Shown: in pieces, positions 25,481 through 37,482 of the stretch
Position numbering within the stretch: position 1 is the stretch's first letter
Layout: each line of letters opens with the position of its first letter
DNA from: Amaurobius ferox
Lineage: Eukaryota; Arthropoda; Arachnida; Araneae; Amaurobiidae
Assembly (NCBI GenBank): GCA_951213105.1
Contig: OX578136.1
Location: 72,770,730-72,834,729 of the forward strand
Reading direction: 5' to 3'
DNA: 64,000 bases
Notes under the pieces: model-generated
Database searches by the model: none
What the model was told of the DNA's origin: nothing
What the model saw: the letters and a program-made list of their open reading frames with translations, nothing else
Position numbers and translations under genes: made by a program

Positions 25481-27124
25481 GACGTGGACTCTACAAAGGT
25501 CATTTTATATATGTTTCTCGTAATTTGTTCTTCTCTCAAATGAAAAATCACGTGTTTTTCAGAAATCTTTCCTTCCAAATGTATTAATGAAATTATTTTT
25601 GTCTATTCATAAATGGTATCTATCATATTTAAAAAAAAAACAAGTACACATTTTTATATTTTTAACTATTATGTTGGAAATATAAGCTTTAAAAGTGCTT
25701 ACATTTTTTACCATTCTCCAATTTCAGTTGCATATCTCGATCAGAGACGTTACTCACGTCAAAAAATACGAAGTGCACAGAATGAAAACAATGACATCAA
25801 ATCGAGTACCTATTAAAATATTGTTAAAATTGAAGTCTTGTTAATTAAAACTTTTTGATTTTTTCAAAACTTTTACTGTTATTTTTATTTTATGTTAATT
25901 GTAAATATATATATATATATATATGAACTTCATATATACGGTCTCTTTATATATACTGTCTCTTGATATATACGGTCTCTTGATATATACGGTCTGTTTA
26001 TATATACGGTCTCTTTATACGGTCTCTTTATACGGTCTCTTTATATATACGGTCACCAACATAGTGTCCTCTTTTTTATCACTCATGGAAACACTCCCAA
26101 AAAATAATAACAGCAAGTTTAGGTCGGTATCAAATTAGCAATAAATAAATTTTACTTATTAATTAGATGTTCACCAAATGATGACTCGTTAATCAATTGT
26201 TTCTAATTGCTCAGCTAATCTTTTACATGCTACCTTTTTTCTTTCATTTCATTACGTACGTTTCATTTAGTACCTTTTATTCATAGTATCCAGACACGCG
26301 TGTTCTGCCTGCTTGGTTTTATCTCTTTACTTTTCTCTTCTCTTCGATGTCACCTGTGCTCCCATCTTCAGCCACGTCAACTGTTCTGCGGCAGATGCCA
26401 AACTTGCTTGAATAAGTTATATGGTGCTTCTTTCTTGTCCTAAAGAAGAAGGCTATTTTTGTTTGTTTGATTGTTTGTTTGTTTGCTTTGTTTGCTTTGT
26501 TTTATTTTGTTTTGTTTCTTCGTTTCATTCGAAACGGGATGACGTCCCTTTTTTTACTGTATGCAGCAGATATACAAGAAAAACTAAAAACTAATACTTC
26601 CCTTTAGGTTGCAAAACTCACAAATAAAGTACAGGTCCTCGCCTTCTACATTTATGTTAATTTCGTGATCCCAATTGCTGTATAACGTACTAAATTCGAA
26701 GGTCAAAACCAGCCCACATGTCTCTCATTGAAGAAACAAACCATGACGCCGTTGATGTTAAACTTTAAAACTCCATCAACAAGTTCAACTATACATTCAA
26801 TTTATAGCTGATTAAATAAAGAACACCACACTATACTTTCTAATTGCTTCTTTGTTGATTTGTTGAAAGATCACATATAAGGTAAACATTGTAACGTTTT
26901 CGTCAAAAAATGTCACTAAATATCTACGAACAAGTGTTTTATAGGTTTTATAGAGTCGTTATCAAATGGCAGAACTACTTTAGCCAACAAAAACTCATTT
27001 AACCCATTTTTCCAATGATATGAAGAAAATTCCTCGAACACATTAAAGGTTTTGAATGAAAGTCATAATATGTTACAGAAATAGTCACTTGATATGTAAT
27101 TTTATTTAAGTAGAATTGCATTAT
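25481..27124. other. Unclassified DNA with an 18-bp minisatellite
   Basis: 25908-26060 holds an AT run and about seven units of ATATATACGGTCTCTTTAT. 26455-26520 is a TTTGTTTG-type low-complexity run. No gene seen. Confidence 0.55.
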
Positions 27125-27177
27125 TACTTTCTTTATATACATAGTATAATGTATAAAGAAAGTATTCTGACGGATTT
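27125..27177 (+). mobile_element. HTE terminal hairpin fragment
   Basis: TACTTTCTTTATATACA and TGTATAAAGAAAGTA form the terminal hairpin of an HTE, followed by TTCTGACGG as in subfamily 1. The homology then stops abruptly at BEL gag sequence. CGCCAAAT-type core sequence reappears only at about 27940. Confidence 0.75.
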
Positions 27178-27677
27178 TCATTTTCTGATAAATCTTGATT
27201 TTCAGTTATTAAGGCATTAAATTGACCTTTAAACAGATTCCATTCCTCAAATTTACCACTGAATATATGTAATGGAATTTTGGGTAGTTTGATCGAAGCC
27301 TTTTTATGCTGATCTGTATGTAATGAACATACCTCTGGAGTATAACTATTATTCCCAGTTGTTGTAGAATTATCTGAATTATCATTAATTTTATTAATAG
27401 AGGTCTTAATTCTTACCTCTATTTTTTGCATCTCTTCATCAATTAGCGAAAGGGCTGCTTCCGTTTCTTCGAACTCGTCTTCCGGAACAGTAGTGAAATA
27501 CTCTTCTTTTAGTGCATCAAACTTTACTTGAATTTTTGTAATCAATTCACTGTAGACATTCAGTTCATTGAATGTTGGTTCTTTTCCTTCGGTAAGACAG
27601 TTCGTAACTTTGGTCAATTGACCCTTAATATTACCGCGCTTGCGGTTTAGAACAGTAATTGTGTTACTGTCAGTCAT
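27178..27677 (-). pseudogene. BEL/Pao retrotransposon gag, N-terminal fragment
   Basis: The frame starts MTDSNTITVLNRKRG at 27677; an upstream in-frame Met at 27695 is also possible. It runs about 165 residues. The first 110 residues are charged and helical, as in BEL gags. IKLPKIPLHIFSGKFEEW then marks the start of the DUF1759 capsid-like domain, which assembles virus-like particles in the cytoplasm. The frame then runs into HTE hairpin sequence, so the last 25 codons before the stop at 27102 are not gag. Protease, reverse transcriptase and integrase are absent. Confidence 0.82.
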
Positions 27678-27902
27678 GGCGCTCGATGAAACCAAAGTAA
27701 GATTAAATTAGTTATTTAATCAAATCCTTTACCATAGGAACTGGTAGTACCTCCGGCTCGTCTGGACCATTAAATGTGCGGAGGTAAGCGAAAGAATGCT
27801 GCGAATGGACTGTATATTAACAAATTTTATTTTGCGTAAGACATTGTGTGTCTTCAAAACTTATTCTTCTTCTGGTTCTCTTCGTCTTTCCGAAGTGTTA
27901 CA
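27678..27902 (-). mobile_element. BEL/Pao leader and probable LTR remnant
   Basis: Upstream of gag on the minus strand, TGGTCCAGACGAGCCGGAG (about 27753-27771) resembles the conserved block just before the gag of BEL/Pao elements. Further upstream, TGTAACACTTCGG (ending at 27902) looks like an LTR start, and ATACA near 27811 a possible LTR end. The implied 92-bp LTR would be short, so boundaries are tentative. Confidence 0.45.
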
Positions 27903-27929
27903 ATAAACCTAATTAGCGCCAAGGTGGAA

Positions 27930-28600
27930 TGTTCAGTCGCCAAGTGGCGATCGCGTAACAGATACGGAACAGATACTTTAGGTAATAGTTTTAAATTTGG
28001 ATGCCATTAATATTTTATCTACTATAAGAATAATCTATTTCTCCGACCATAATGTTTGACGAAATTCTGGCGATAAATTTGGTGGAATATCGCCAACTTG
28101 GGTAGTTTTTAATGTCGCCAAATTAATGAAAATATCGCCAAATTGATAAGAATGTCGTTAAATCAATGAAATTAGCAACTAATTGATGAAAATTTAATAT
28201 TTTGGAAATAATATAAGATTACTATAAGAATAACCCATTTCTCCGTCTGTAACTCTTAGCAAAATTCTGTCGACGAGTTTTGGCTGCACATCGTCGACTT
28301 GGTAACTTTTCAAATGCTGATAAATTACCGAAACTGTTGCCATATTAATAAAAATGCACCTAATTGATAAAAGTTACTTCAAGTGGAATGCAATGTTTAG
28401 CAAAATTTTAATTCCGTCATATGGTGGGCATAGCTCTTATTATAAGAAATGCTCCTTTAAATATCGCCAACTTGGCAGCACTTAGCCCCACATTGACGAA
28501 ATTATCGTCAAAATTGCAAATTTAACGCCAAGTTAATGAAATAATGCCTAATTGATGAATATGTTATAAAAATCTTTAAATATATGGATTATATTACTTA
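27930..28600. repeat. Degenerate CGCCAAATTGA-type repeat field
   Basis: Many imperfect units of roughly 20-25 bp built on TCGCCAAATTGATAAAAATG, in runs at 28040-28200, 28270-28390 and 28455-28560. CTACTATAAGAATAA-type spacers between runs match the HTE subfamily 1 interior. It is probably a decayed HTE core. Confidence 0.7.
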
Positions 28601-28737
28601 TTGAGGATAATATCAATATTGATAATTATTAATTTAGAGTTGCGTAAAATATAAGTTAATTGGGTACGAAATAGTTAATACGGAAAAGTGCCAAATGTAC
28701 AATTTAACGTTACAAACACTGTGCCGTGGATCTTTCA

Positions 28738-29255
28738 TCACTTTTTAACACTTTACAACAAAGTTGAAAAGTGTTTATGACTTTGTTCATTCTGTCTGTC
28801 TGTCTGTCCGTTAGCACGATAACTGCCGCAAAAATGACTTAATCAAAATGAAATTTTAGTATGTTGTTCAGACGGGGTCTGTAGGACCTATGGGAATGTA
28901 AATTAATAATATCACCTAATTAGTTTTAGATTGAACCCGGGTTGAAAAAATGAAATAAATTGAACCCTATGAGACCTAATTTTTCAAATATTTTTTAAGC
29001 GGATTTAAAATTCACAAATTGCTTCGAAAATGTTAGGTAATATTCAAATTGTTGCATAAAATATATAAAAAAATTCAGCCAAATATATTTAGTAGTTTGT
29101 TATATAAAAATTAAAATAATAATTACACCTCTTATATGAAGCGATCACGTGACCCACTTCAAAATGAAATATGGCATCCATCTTGTCTCAAAATCGTGAT
29201 TTCTAAAGTTCTTTTTAATTCATATTGAGTGTTGTATCCGTCTCAAAACCGCTTT
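28738..29255 (-). mobile_element. HTE subfamily 5 (complete-looking copy)
   Basis: Inverted relative to 54742-56660 and alignable over its full length: shared landmarks are CATATTTCATTTT, GTGGGTCACRTGATC, AATTAGGTCYCATAGGG, TCAACCCGGG and a GACAGACAGACAGA run. It ends in an imperfect hairpin, AACACTTTACAACAAAG with TTGAAAAGTGTT, at about 28748-28780. There is no coding sequence. Confidence 0.72.
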
Positions 29256-30022
29256 ATTTTTGCTTAAATTCTGTGCATCTACATACTGAAACAACGCGAT
29301 TACAATATATTTAAGTTTAAATGAGCATCCAAATTTGATTATTTTTACAACGAAGCCTATTTTTCACTTATGTAAAATGTAAACAACAAAATATTCAAAC
29401 TGAGTTGTATAAAAATTGTTGTATTTCTTTAACGTAAAATAATTTAGATCATGGAGTCTGCATAGTTGATATGAATGAAATATTCATTGATTTTACAGAG
29501 AGAAGGACAATTTTTTTCGATGAAGTTTTAAGCATAGAGTTTAATTACATGGTCTTAATTTTTAAATAAAATAAATTTTTATAGTATTGTGATGAATGAA
29601 ATGAATGGGAATATACTTTTAAATGAAATGCTGCTTTTATAGAGAGAGCCAGGCGTGTTATTTTTTCTATGACGTCATTTGAATGAATTTCAGTTGCTTT
29701 CGATGAAGTTTTCAAATATAATAAATTATCGTAGTATTATGATAATTTTTAAAATATTACCGAGGAATGTATCGCATTTTAGAGATGTTTAAACCAGACA
29801 ATTTATATTTCAATGCCGTCATTTGAATGAAGTTCATTATTTTCGATGAAGGTTTAAGTTTTCAAATATAATAAATTAATGTAGTATTGTGATAAGTTTT
29901 AATCTATTGCCGAGGAATGTATTGCATTTCAGAGGTGTTTAAATAAAATTGCATTGAAGTTGGAAAGTGTTTCATAATCAATGCTTTAAGCATGATTGTT
30001 CTTCCTTGTTCACCATTAAAGA
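29256..30022. repeat. Degenerate tandem repeat of about 140-150 bp
   Basis: Units at about 29515, 29700 and 29845 share TTCGATGAAG, TCAAATATAATAAATTA and GTAGTATTGTGATAA; the last two also share GAGGAATGTATYGCATTT. Unit lengths vary. Nothing else was recognised here. Confidence 0.65.
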
Positions 30023-30072
30023 AGTAAAATCATTGCATTTTATAAGGAAAGTCATGTGCTGTCCACATCAGA
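30023..30072 (+). mobile_element. HTE subfamily 1, terminal remnant
   Basis: Only the last 50 bp of the element remain: GTAAAATCATTGCATTTTA, GGAAAGTCATGTGC and CACATCAGA. Confidence 0.7.
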
Positions 30073-30165
30073 TTTCTTACTCTGTTTACACACTACCCGT
30101 TCATTAACATTACACCAATAACTCGATTTTTTATATATATTTAAATATCTTCCCACAAAGAAAAA

Positions 30166-30496
30166 TCTGATGTGGGCAACACATGACTTTCCTTATATAA
30201 TGCAATGAATTTACTACTTTTACAGTAAAAAAAATAGGTTTTTCTTATAGTAGATACTAAGAAATATCTATTTGCGTTGCATATCTCATAAGAAATGTCT
30301 ATTTGCGTAACTTTATCAGCGGTTTTGATTTTTTGACGATTTTTTCAAAATTTCACTCGAAAATTTAGGGGGGTTCTGAACATTCGATTACGTTTAAAAA
30401 CAATAGGCTTCTAGTGTTTATGGATTGTGATTTTTGTACCAAATTTCGTTCAAATCAGTCCATTCGTTCGTCAGTTATCGTCTCCACAGACTCACT

Positions 30497-30532
<36 letters not shown>

Positions 30533-30658
30533 TCACTTCAAAAATGTTTGATTCGTGATCAGGGATGCTTGAAACGTGCTCTCCCGTCGAAAACTCGAAT
30601 TCGAATTTTCTACCCCGTCACAATACTTTCCTTATACATTATGTATATAAGAAAAGTA
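30166..30658 (-). mobile_element. HTE subfamily 1, internally deleted copy
   Basis: It starts TCTGATGTGGGCAACACATG and ends in the hairpin TACTTTCCTTATACA with TGTATATAAGAAAAGTA. At about 30255-30280 the sequence jumps from the CTTATAGTAGATACT block to the AGAAATGTCTATTTGCG block, so the CGCCAAAT core and about 400 bp are missing. Both ends and the CA microsatellite (30499-30528) are intact. Confidence 0.83.
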
Positions 30659-31720
30659 AAAATAGATTAAATAAAAGGTAAAACTTCATTTTCCCAGATA
30701 TTAAATTTTTGGAAATTCGGCGATATTTTCCTCTGTTGACTATATTTGTGTAATTGGCGATATATTTTCATTATTTCTTTATCGCAGACAAGCCTTGAGG
30801 CAATGCAATAACTAACTGCAGAATTTTCTTTTAACCCTGTATTAATCAATCGACGAATATTATTCAAAACATAATATAATTCAAATTAAGAGTTTGACCC
30901 AGTCTAGTAAATTATTAATGCATATCATATGTTTCTATCCAAATCTCTAAATATATGCATTTATTTTTCATTCATCATTGATTTAAAATCGAAAGTAAAT
31001 TCAACTGATTTTAAATTGTGGTGAAAATTTCATATGTAAATTGCATAGATATAATTTTTTATAAGTAAAATTACGCGATCTCTCTTCAGAACTTCACCTT
31101 TCAGCTTATAGAAAAACATTTTATGCAAATAAAAATATAATTTTTTCGTTTCATAGAAACTAAAATTCTTAAAGCCCGTCTACTGAACTAAGTTACTTGA
31201 TTACAGAACTGATTACATAAGTCAACAAACAAGCACGAAGTCAACAACAGTGTCCACTGATAATCTTTTATTTACAATGTGTAAAAAAAACTGAAGCATT
31301 TTTATTTATTTTTTACTTCTGTTGAGCAGAGATTGTTGATAAATAGATAAATTTAGATAATTTATATTGCTCGTTAAAATAGGCTTTGATTGAGCCTGGA
31401 GTTGTATCCTGGCGCATCTCAACGATCAATTATTTGTATAACTTTAATGATTGGTTATTTTTTGTTTTTTTATTTTCGAATCCACGCCATAGATATTTGT
31501 TGATTATCTTTAGCTTTATGACTAGAAATATGCATTTTATTTTCCTCATGATGGTTGATTCTTTATTTAATACTTCATTTTAATTTGTAGACATTTGTTA
31601 AGTTAGGGTTTTTGGAGTTACAACTTCTCTCTGCTCTATCATTGAATTTTCGTATTATATTTCATTATTTATATTCTAAGAATTTACAATAAAATGCAAA
31701 ATGACTCTTGATGTTGCAAT
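30659..31720. other. Unclassified AT-rich DNA
   Basis: A 66-codon minus-strand frame (30667-30867) starting MNNIRRLINTGLKENSA is not recognised; it has no stop-free homolog elsewhere in the window. No other signals were seen. Confidence 0.4.
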
Positions 31721-31732
31721 TTTTTTAGATTA

Positions 31733-32023
31733 AAATTAGATTTACAAAATTGTAATCTGGCTATAAACTTATATGATAAAAGCCAAGATTTTAAATTTAA
31801 TACATCAAAATTTCAACACTTTGACTCTTGTTTGCATATATCAGTTTTCAGAAATAGTATAATAAACCAGGTTCTTAGAATCAATAAAATTTGTGATGAA
31901 TATTATACATTAGCCCATTTTATAGAATTATTGAGTACAGCGACTAATAATGCATATCCTCCCAAATTCGTAATTAAAATTATCAGTCGGTGTATCAACT
32001 TCCACTCGATATTATTATGGTGA
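31733..32023 (+). pseudogene. Possible Penelope-like reverse transcriptase remnant
   Basis: The plus-strand frame reads FKFNTSKFQHFDSCLHISVF then NSIINQVLRINKICDEYYTL and NNAYPPKFVIKII before a stop at 32021. The order (short hydrophobic lead-in, a basic LRIxKIC segment, then a GYP-like turn about 30 residues on) resembles the segment after the polymerase core of Penelope-like elements. It is short, lacks catalytic residues and has no ATG, so the call is tentative. Confidence 0.33.
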
Positions 32024-32807
32024 CTAACAATTTGAAAAAAATGTATATATTATAATTATTCATTAATTATATAATTAAATAAAAATGAATAATAATAAAA
32101 AAAACTAAAAAAAATTAGAAAAATAATAAAATCGGAAAATAAGATACATTAATATTAATGTTTTGAATTTTATTTCAATTACAAAATTGTAACTTTAACC
32201 AGTTCGATACTACGATTTGAGTGCCCTTATAATGGTGTTTAGTGGCAGTCTCGCTTATTCATTTCATCTATGAATCACTTGTTTAGTAAGAATTTACATC
32301 TATACTTCATGCTCATGTTCTGTTCTACTTATATGGGCAATTGTCCTGTCTCCTACTCTGACTCACTGGACGGGTTTGTGAGAGTCGCTGTGAACGTTTG
32401 TTCTGGCTCCTAGGTTGTATTTAGTAATGTTTATTCCGGTGCTGCTCAATATTTTTCATACTCTTGCGGCTGTTTGCACTCACACATGGTGAAAGATGAA
32501 GGGTTGCTGCCTCATAGTAATACTAGATTTCATAATTTTTCTTATTTTCAATTTTCCTCTTTTGGTGCCTGTAGTCTGGGTTTTGGCATTTATAGTAAAG
32601 TACTATTGCCAAATCTGAAACAGGTATTTATTTGGGTTAATTAGAAGTAAATACTCAGACCTGAAGAAGAATCTAATTCTGGTTAATCTCCAAATTTGGG
32701 CAGGTGCTGTTCTTTTCTATTATCGGCATTGTGGCCGTGGTTTTGCTGTTTTGGTGATGTTAATATATCATGATTACTTGAATTGATTATTTGTATTATT
32801 ACATTTT

Positions 32808-32852
<45 letters not shown>

Positions 32853-33419
32853 ACCCCCATAAAATTTCCCCACTCTCCTTTAAAAGTCATGACCAATGTG
32901 AAAACCCCAGATAATCCACAACCCCCATAGAAAAAAACATTCTACACAATACATAAATACGTGCATCTATAACTGTGACATAAATATTAAAGAAAAAAAC
33001 GAACGCGAGCTGCAGGGAAAGTTATTTCACTTAATTGAATATTCGAAGCCAAAACTGGAGGATGAAAAAACATAATAAACCCACACTAAGCTAAAAGATA
33101 GCGTTGATAATGTATTTTTTCCATGACGCATAACTTAATTTAATGAAGTAGCATTATTAAAAGCTAATGACATAAACAAAAACTGTGTACATGGTGAAAT
33201 AATTAAGCGCTGTACTAATTATTTTCCATACCAAGTTAAGAAAGTCAAGTAAATATGAGTGTTTATGAAAATCATTATTTTAACTAGGGAAGTTGAAATA
33301 GTTTTGACGCGTTCCATTATACATAATTCGCAGGTTCACTAATAGTTTTATAGTAAGACATAGTGTGGATTGACATAGAGGATATACAGAAAATGAGTTA
33401 AATTGATTGCACAAATCTC
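32024..33419. other. Unclassified AT-rich DNA with short AT microsatellite
   Basis: An (AT) run occupies 32814-32850. Nothing coding was recognised. Confidence 0.5.
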
Positions 33420-34010
33420 ATTTAGATTTATTTCTTTACTAAAATCGAAAAGTTAGCAAAAATCAGTTATTTGCTTTTAAGAAATACAAAGCTTCGCAAA
33501 CCAAGAATCCTCTCAACAACAGATTCCTAGAGTAAAACCGTAAGTTGTATCAATCAGCTGTCAATAAACGTACTATGACTAAATTCGTCTGTCATCAAAA
33601 TCATTTTTGTCAGTGAAATCAAAAGTTAGGAAATGTCGGTTATTTCCTTTTAAGAAATCTATTTCTATTGGCTTAGAAAGCTTTATATATAAAGCTTTCC
33701 AAGCCAATAACCATCACTTACTGGAGTCGTAAAATCAGTCGTATCAAGCAGCTAACTTCCAACGTAGTAACTTTTTTATTCATCTAAACTATTACTGCCA
33801 GTGAAATCAACTATTTTACAAATCTTTCCAAACCAAAAACCCTCTTAAAAAGAGGTTTCCTTGAGTCGTAAAATCAGTCAATAGCATCAAGCGGCTGACT
33901 GCATTCATAGTATGACTAACTTTCTCGTTTACCAAAATGATATTTGTCAGTAAAATTTAAAAGTCGTTATGACAATAGTATTTTCTAAAATATCCTGAAA
34001 GAAAATAGAA
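33420..34010. repeat. Degenerate tandem repeat, about 150-180 bp, three to four units
   Basis: Recurring blocks are GTTATTTSCTTTTAAGAAAT (33465, 33637), GTMGTAAAATCAGTC (33726, 33866), RTATCAAKCAGCT and TTTGTCAGTGAAATC (33606, 33793). A last partial TGTATGACTAACTTTGTC lies at 34270. Confidence 0.6.
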
Positions 34011-34065
34011 GCGAAAAAATTGGGTGAATACAACTCTTTTCAGGACATTTTCAACTCTTTTCCTC

Positions 34066-34162
34066 GTGTCAAAAACAGTGTCTTCACTTTAGTGAAGACA
34101 ATATATTTGATGTATGGTTGACCTTGGTTGTTAAGTGAAGACACTGTTTTGACCTGAGGAAG
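34066..34162. repeat. Inverted repeat with 25-bp arms
   Basis: CTCGTGTCAAAAACAGTGTC at 34063 is matched in reverse by GACACTGTTTTGACCTGAG ending near 34162, with AGTGAAGACA repeated in the loop. It could be the ends of a very small MITE or a processed hairpin. Confidence 0.6.
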
Positions 34163-34924
34163 AAGGCTTAAAACGCCCTTGAGACAATTGTAGTCACCTT
34201 TATTTCCTATGTCTGTCTCCTTAAGAAAGTTTTAGAATGTTACATATATTCTCACAAGGATCAGTTCTATGTATGACTAACTTTGTCAATCATCATACAG
34301 GTTCTTGAAATTACGGCTCTTTGCAATTTTTATTGTTGCCAGTGCCAATTATTGGATATCCCGTGATAAAGGTGGTTAACTAGTGCAACTCCCGTGATAA
34401 AAACTCAAAACCAGTTCACAGATACTTGTCGCTGCACCATTTCAGGTTTTTGGGTGACCTAAATATTTCTGAAACTATGTTGGAAAGTGTACACATTGAA
34501 CCACAGATTAACTCATAAAAGCCCTGAATATAAGTGACCAGATGCTTAAAATAAACTCTATAAGCGTAATCAAATTATCGGAAAGCGAAGAGGTTATGTC
34601 CAAATGCGAGGAGTATGCTTAGAATGCATTTTTCCCTATGGAAAACTAATGTAACCTTTCCCCCAGTGAGAGTATGACCCCCAACCCTGCTACACCACTG
34701 AATGAATCTCGATTAGTCTAAATGAAATTACTCTGAACTAAATGTTTGATACGTGTTGAAGGTCCAGACCACACAGCCAATCCTAGGGCTTAAGACAGTT
34801 TAATGTCAGAGATGGCATATATAAATAAGTACAGAGATGGCATATATAAATAAGTGATGTTAATTCCAGAAGGATAATGAAATACAGTAATGGCATAAAC
34901 AGGGTCATCAGTAGGCATTAGGAG
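34163..34924. other. Unclassified spacer with a short tandem duplication
   Basis: CAGAGATGGCATATATAAAT is duplicated in tandem at 34807-34860. No gene seen. Confidence 0.45.
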
Positions 34925-36131
34925 CACCTTTTACGGCGATACAAGCAGCAACTCTTCAAGGAACAGATGCAATGATAGTGTGGATAGTTTCCTGAGGGAA
35001 GGGTGAACATATGCCTTCAATCTTCCTCCACAGGTCGTCCTCTGTTTGAGAAGGGGTAGGGCAGTCAAACGATGGCCAATCACTTCCCATACATGCTCGA
35101 TGGATGAGCGATCTAGAGCCAGCGGAAGCCAAGGAAGCACCTGGATATCTTGCAAAGCTTGTCTGTGAATGGTTGCCGTATGTGGTCGCGCGTTATCTTG
35201 TTGGAAAGTAGAATTTTGCCACCGCTGAAGGTAAGAAAGTGAAACCTAACCGCAGCACCTCATCCACATATCGCCGTGCCGTTATTGTGCCTCTGATACG
35301 AACCAAAGTGACCGGCTATCGAAGCCGATGGCCCCCAAAACTTGATGCTTCTTTGTGGAGAAGTATGGCGTCCAACAGTCGCAGCAGGATTGGACCTGTT
35401 TTCACGTCGCCTCCAGACTCTCACACGGCGACTGTCATTCGAGAAACAGAACCGAGACTCGTCACTGAACACTACCCTGTTCCATTCAATCGCCCAAGAG
35501 GCTCGGGCCCAACACTTTTGCAATGCCTCACGTCAGAGCCTTGCCTTCAATAGCAGTCTTCGTAAAGGATGATTTAAGTGCAATAAGCGGCCAATCGTCG
35601 AGGAACTGGTTTCGCTGATATTGGAGCATTCAATGTGCCCTGCAAATTCTGCAGAATGTCGACAGTCGTCGTTTATAGGGCCGCCACCGCATGCCTTCGA
35701 ATGCGTCGATCAACGCAAGCTGACGTACGTCTGGACGGACCTCTACCACTGCGACGATTCACATGGCCTTCTTCAATCCATCTTCTCCAAATCCTTTTTT
35801 GCACAATGGACGCACCTACGCGTATTTCAGCGGCGATATGCTAGTACGACCACCCAGCCATATGTAGACCTAAAATGAATTCCCTCGCACAATCATCCAA
35901 CTGCTGAAACGGACTTTGGCATCGGCGGCTAGGCATCTTTCAGTAGGCGACAGACAGTAACAGCTGTTGGCTCATCTGCCGTTTCCATCCCTTTTATCCA
36001 GCGCTCTAATCGCGTAATCTACATGCATTTCTGATAATTTGCATACATAGGCCTGCTGCGTTTCTCTCGCAATTTGCATAACTATACGGCCAAAGCTTCA
36101 TAGTGTTGCATTTTCTTTGTCGAGTAGTGTA
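34925..36131 (-). mobile_element. Decayed Tc1-like transposon
   Basis: The 5' end of the element is at 36131: read on the minus strand it begins TACACTACTCGACAAAG, a Tc1-type terminal repeat start. The corresponding end on the other side (near 34850-34920) is not recognisable, so that side is truncated or eroded. The body is a broken transposase gene. Confidence 0.75.
34931..36000 (-). pseudogene. Tc1-like DDE transposase, multiply disrupted
   Basis: In order on the minus strand: a helix-turn-helix region with GHVNRRSGRGPSRRTSA, then WNRVVFSDESRFCF (first catalytic Asp in SDES), VRVWRRRENR, a frame giving FQQDNARPHTA (second Asp), and DRSSIEHVWEVIGHRL (catalytic Glu in EHVW; canonical is SPIEHVWD/E). 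Stops and frameshifts separate all of these, as near 35880, 35690, 35545 and 35260. The intact protein would be about 340 residues and cut DNA at TA. The open plus-strand frames here are shadows of this gene. Confidence 0.85.
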
Positions 36132-36718
36132 GAATATTCAAAGGCCTTTGCAAAATAGCGAAGTAGCGTTCAAATGCTCTACATCAATAATAGAGAAATT
36201 TTAGCTACACTAAACTGTGGATTTTCGTGCTATACAAGATCAAGATTACTGCTTTTCCTCATAGCCAGCGAATGTTGGCTAGAGAGTGTGATTGTTCTGC
36301 CTATTCTCAACTTGCAGCACTTTATTCGACGTAAATTTCTTGATTTCAGTTTCAATTTACATTCAATCTGAAACTAAACAAAATTATTCATTATATAAAA
36401 TATACTTTTAAAACATCATCGGTTTTAAAATATTCAAAGGGTACTAAAAATATATTTAATTTTTAATTTTTTGCTGTCGCATATTCTTTTGTTAGATAGA
36501 ATAAACTTATCCGTTGTGAACTTAACATGTACAGGCTATTCGCAATTAAATGTGTAAATATTTTCGAATTAATGCTTATTTGCTATAATTGAACTTAATT
36601 GCCCGAATTTTCAATTTGTTCAATTTTTTAAATACCCGTCAAAGCCGACGTAACCCTTTCCTGGGCTCCTATATATAAAAATAAAAACCTCCTTTGCAAT
36701 TATTAGAAATAATATATA
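36132..36718. other. Unclassified AT-rich spacer
   Basis: Between the Tc1 terminus and the foldback element. No gene seen. Confidence 0.45.
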
Positions 36719-37319
36719 TAGGGTGTCCCAGAAAGATTGAAACGCGCTTTAATTCTTTACCTGTTGAAAATAAATGGGCAATGTAAATTGCAAAAATGTT
36801 GAAAGTAAGGTAGGAAATAAGACTACGTTAATGAAATAGTCCTCCCATTGATTTTCAAAAAGTTACACTTTTTAAATTTTTATACCACCCCCTTAGAAAA
36901 ATTGGGTCAATCCGAAAATTTTTATTTTTAATGCAACAAGATCATTTAAAAAACCGCATATCTGTATATTTAAAATTGAGTGAGTTATATTTAATTCAAA
37001 ATTGAACATTTTGAATGGAGACCATATATCAAATTAGAAATGCAAATTTGTGACATATCACAAAAAAGATAAAACTGGATGATAATACATAGGATACCCA
37101 ACCGCATTAAAAATAAAAAATTTCTGATTGACCAAATTTGTCTAAGGCGGTAGTGTAAAAATTTAAAAAATGTATCTTTTTGAAAAGTAATGGGAGGACT
37201 ATTTCATTAACGTAGTCTTATTTCCTACCTTACTTTCTACATTTTTGCAATTTACATTGTCCACTTATCTCCAACAGGTAAATAATTAAAGCGCGTTTCA
37301 ATCTTTATAGGACACCCTG
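36719..37319. mobile_element. Foldback MITE, 601 bp, TA target
   Basis: The two arms are inverted copies of about 200 bp. The left arm has GGGTGTCCCAGAAAGATTGA and AATAGTCCTCCCATTGATTT; the right arm mirrors them and ends GGACACCCTG. The loop is about 180 bp. TA flanks at 36717-36718 and 37320-37321 suit a Tc1/mariner-mobilised MITE. No coding sequence. Confidence 0.88.
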
Positions 37320-37482
37320 TATACATAGAACTTTGCACAGAACCACATCAAACAACGTGTTTGAAGTTCTGCACCTATCGACTGCAAATTTTACATGAAA
37401 ATACTCTGATAAATCATTTTGTCACACAAAGGTTATAGAGACAAACATGCAAGTGTAGGCGTTTTATTTTCCTCTACATTTA

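Noticed and set aside
35239..35878. Plus-strand open frames of 76-104 codons
   Set aside because: They are antisense to the Tc1 transposase relic, whose motifs are unambiguous on the minus strand.
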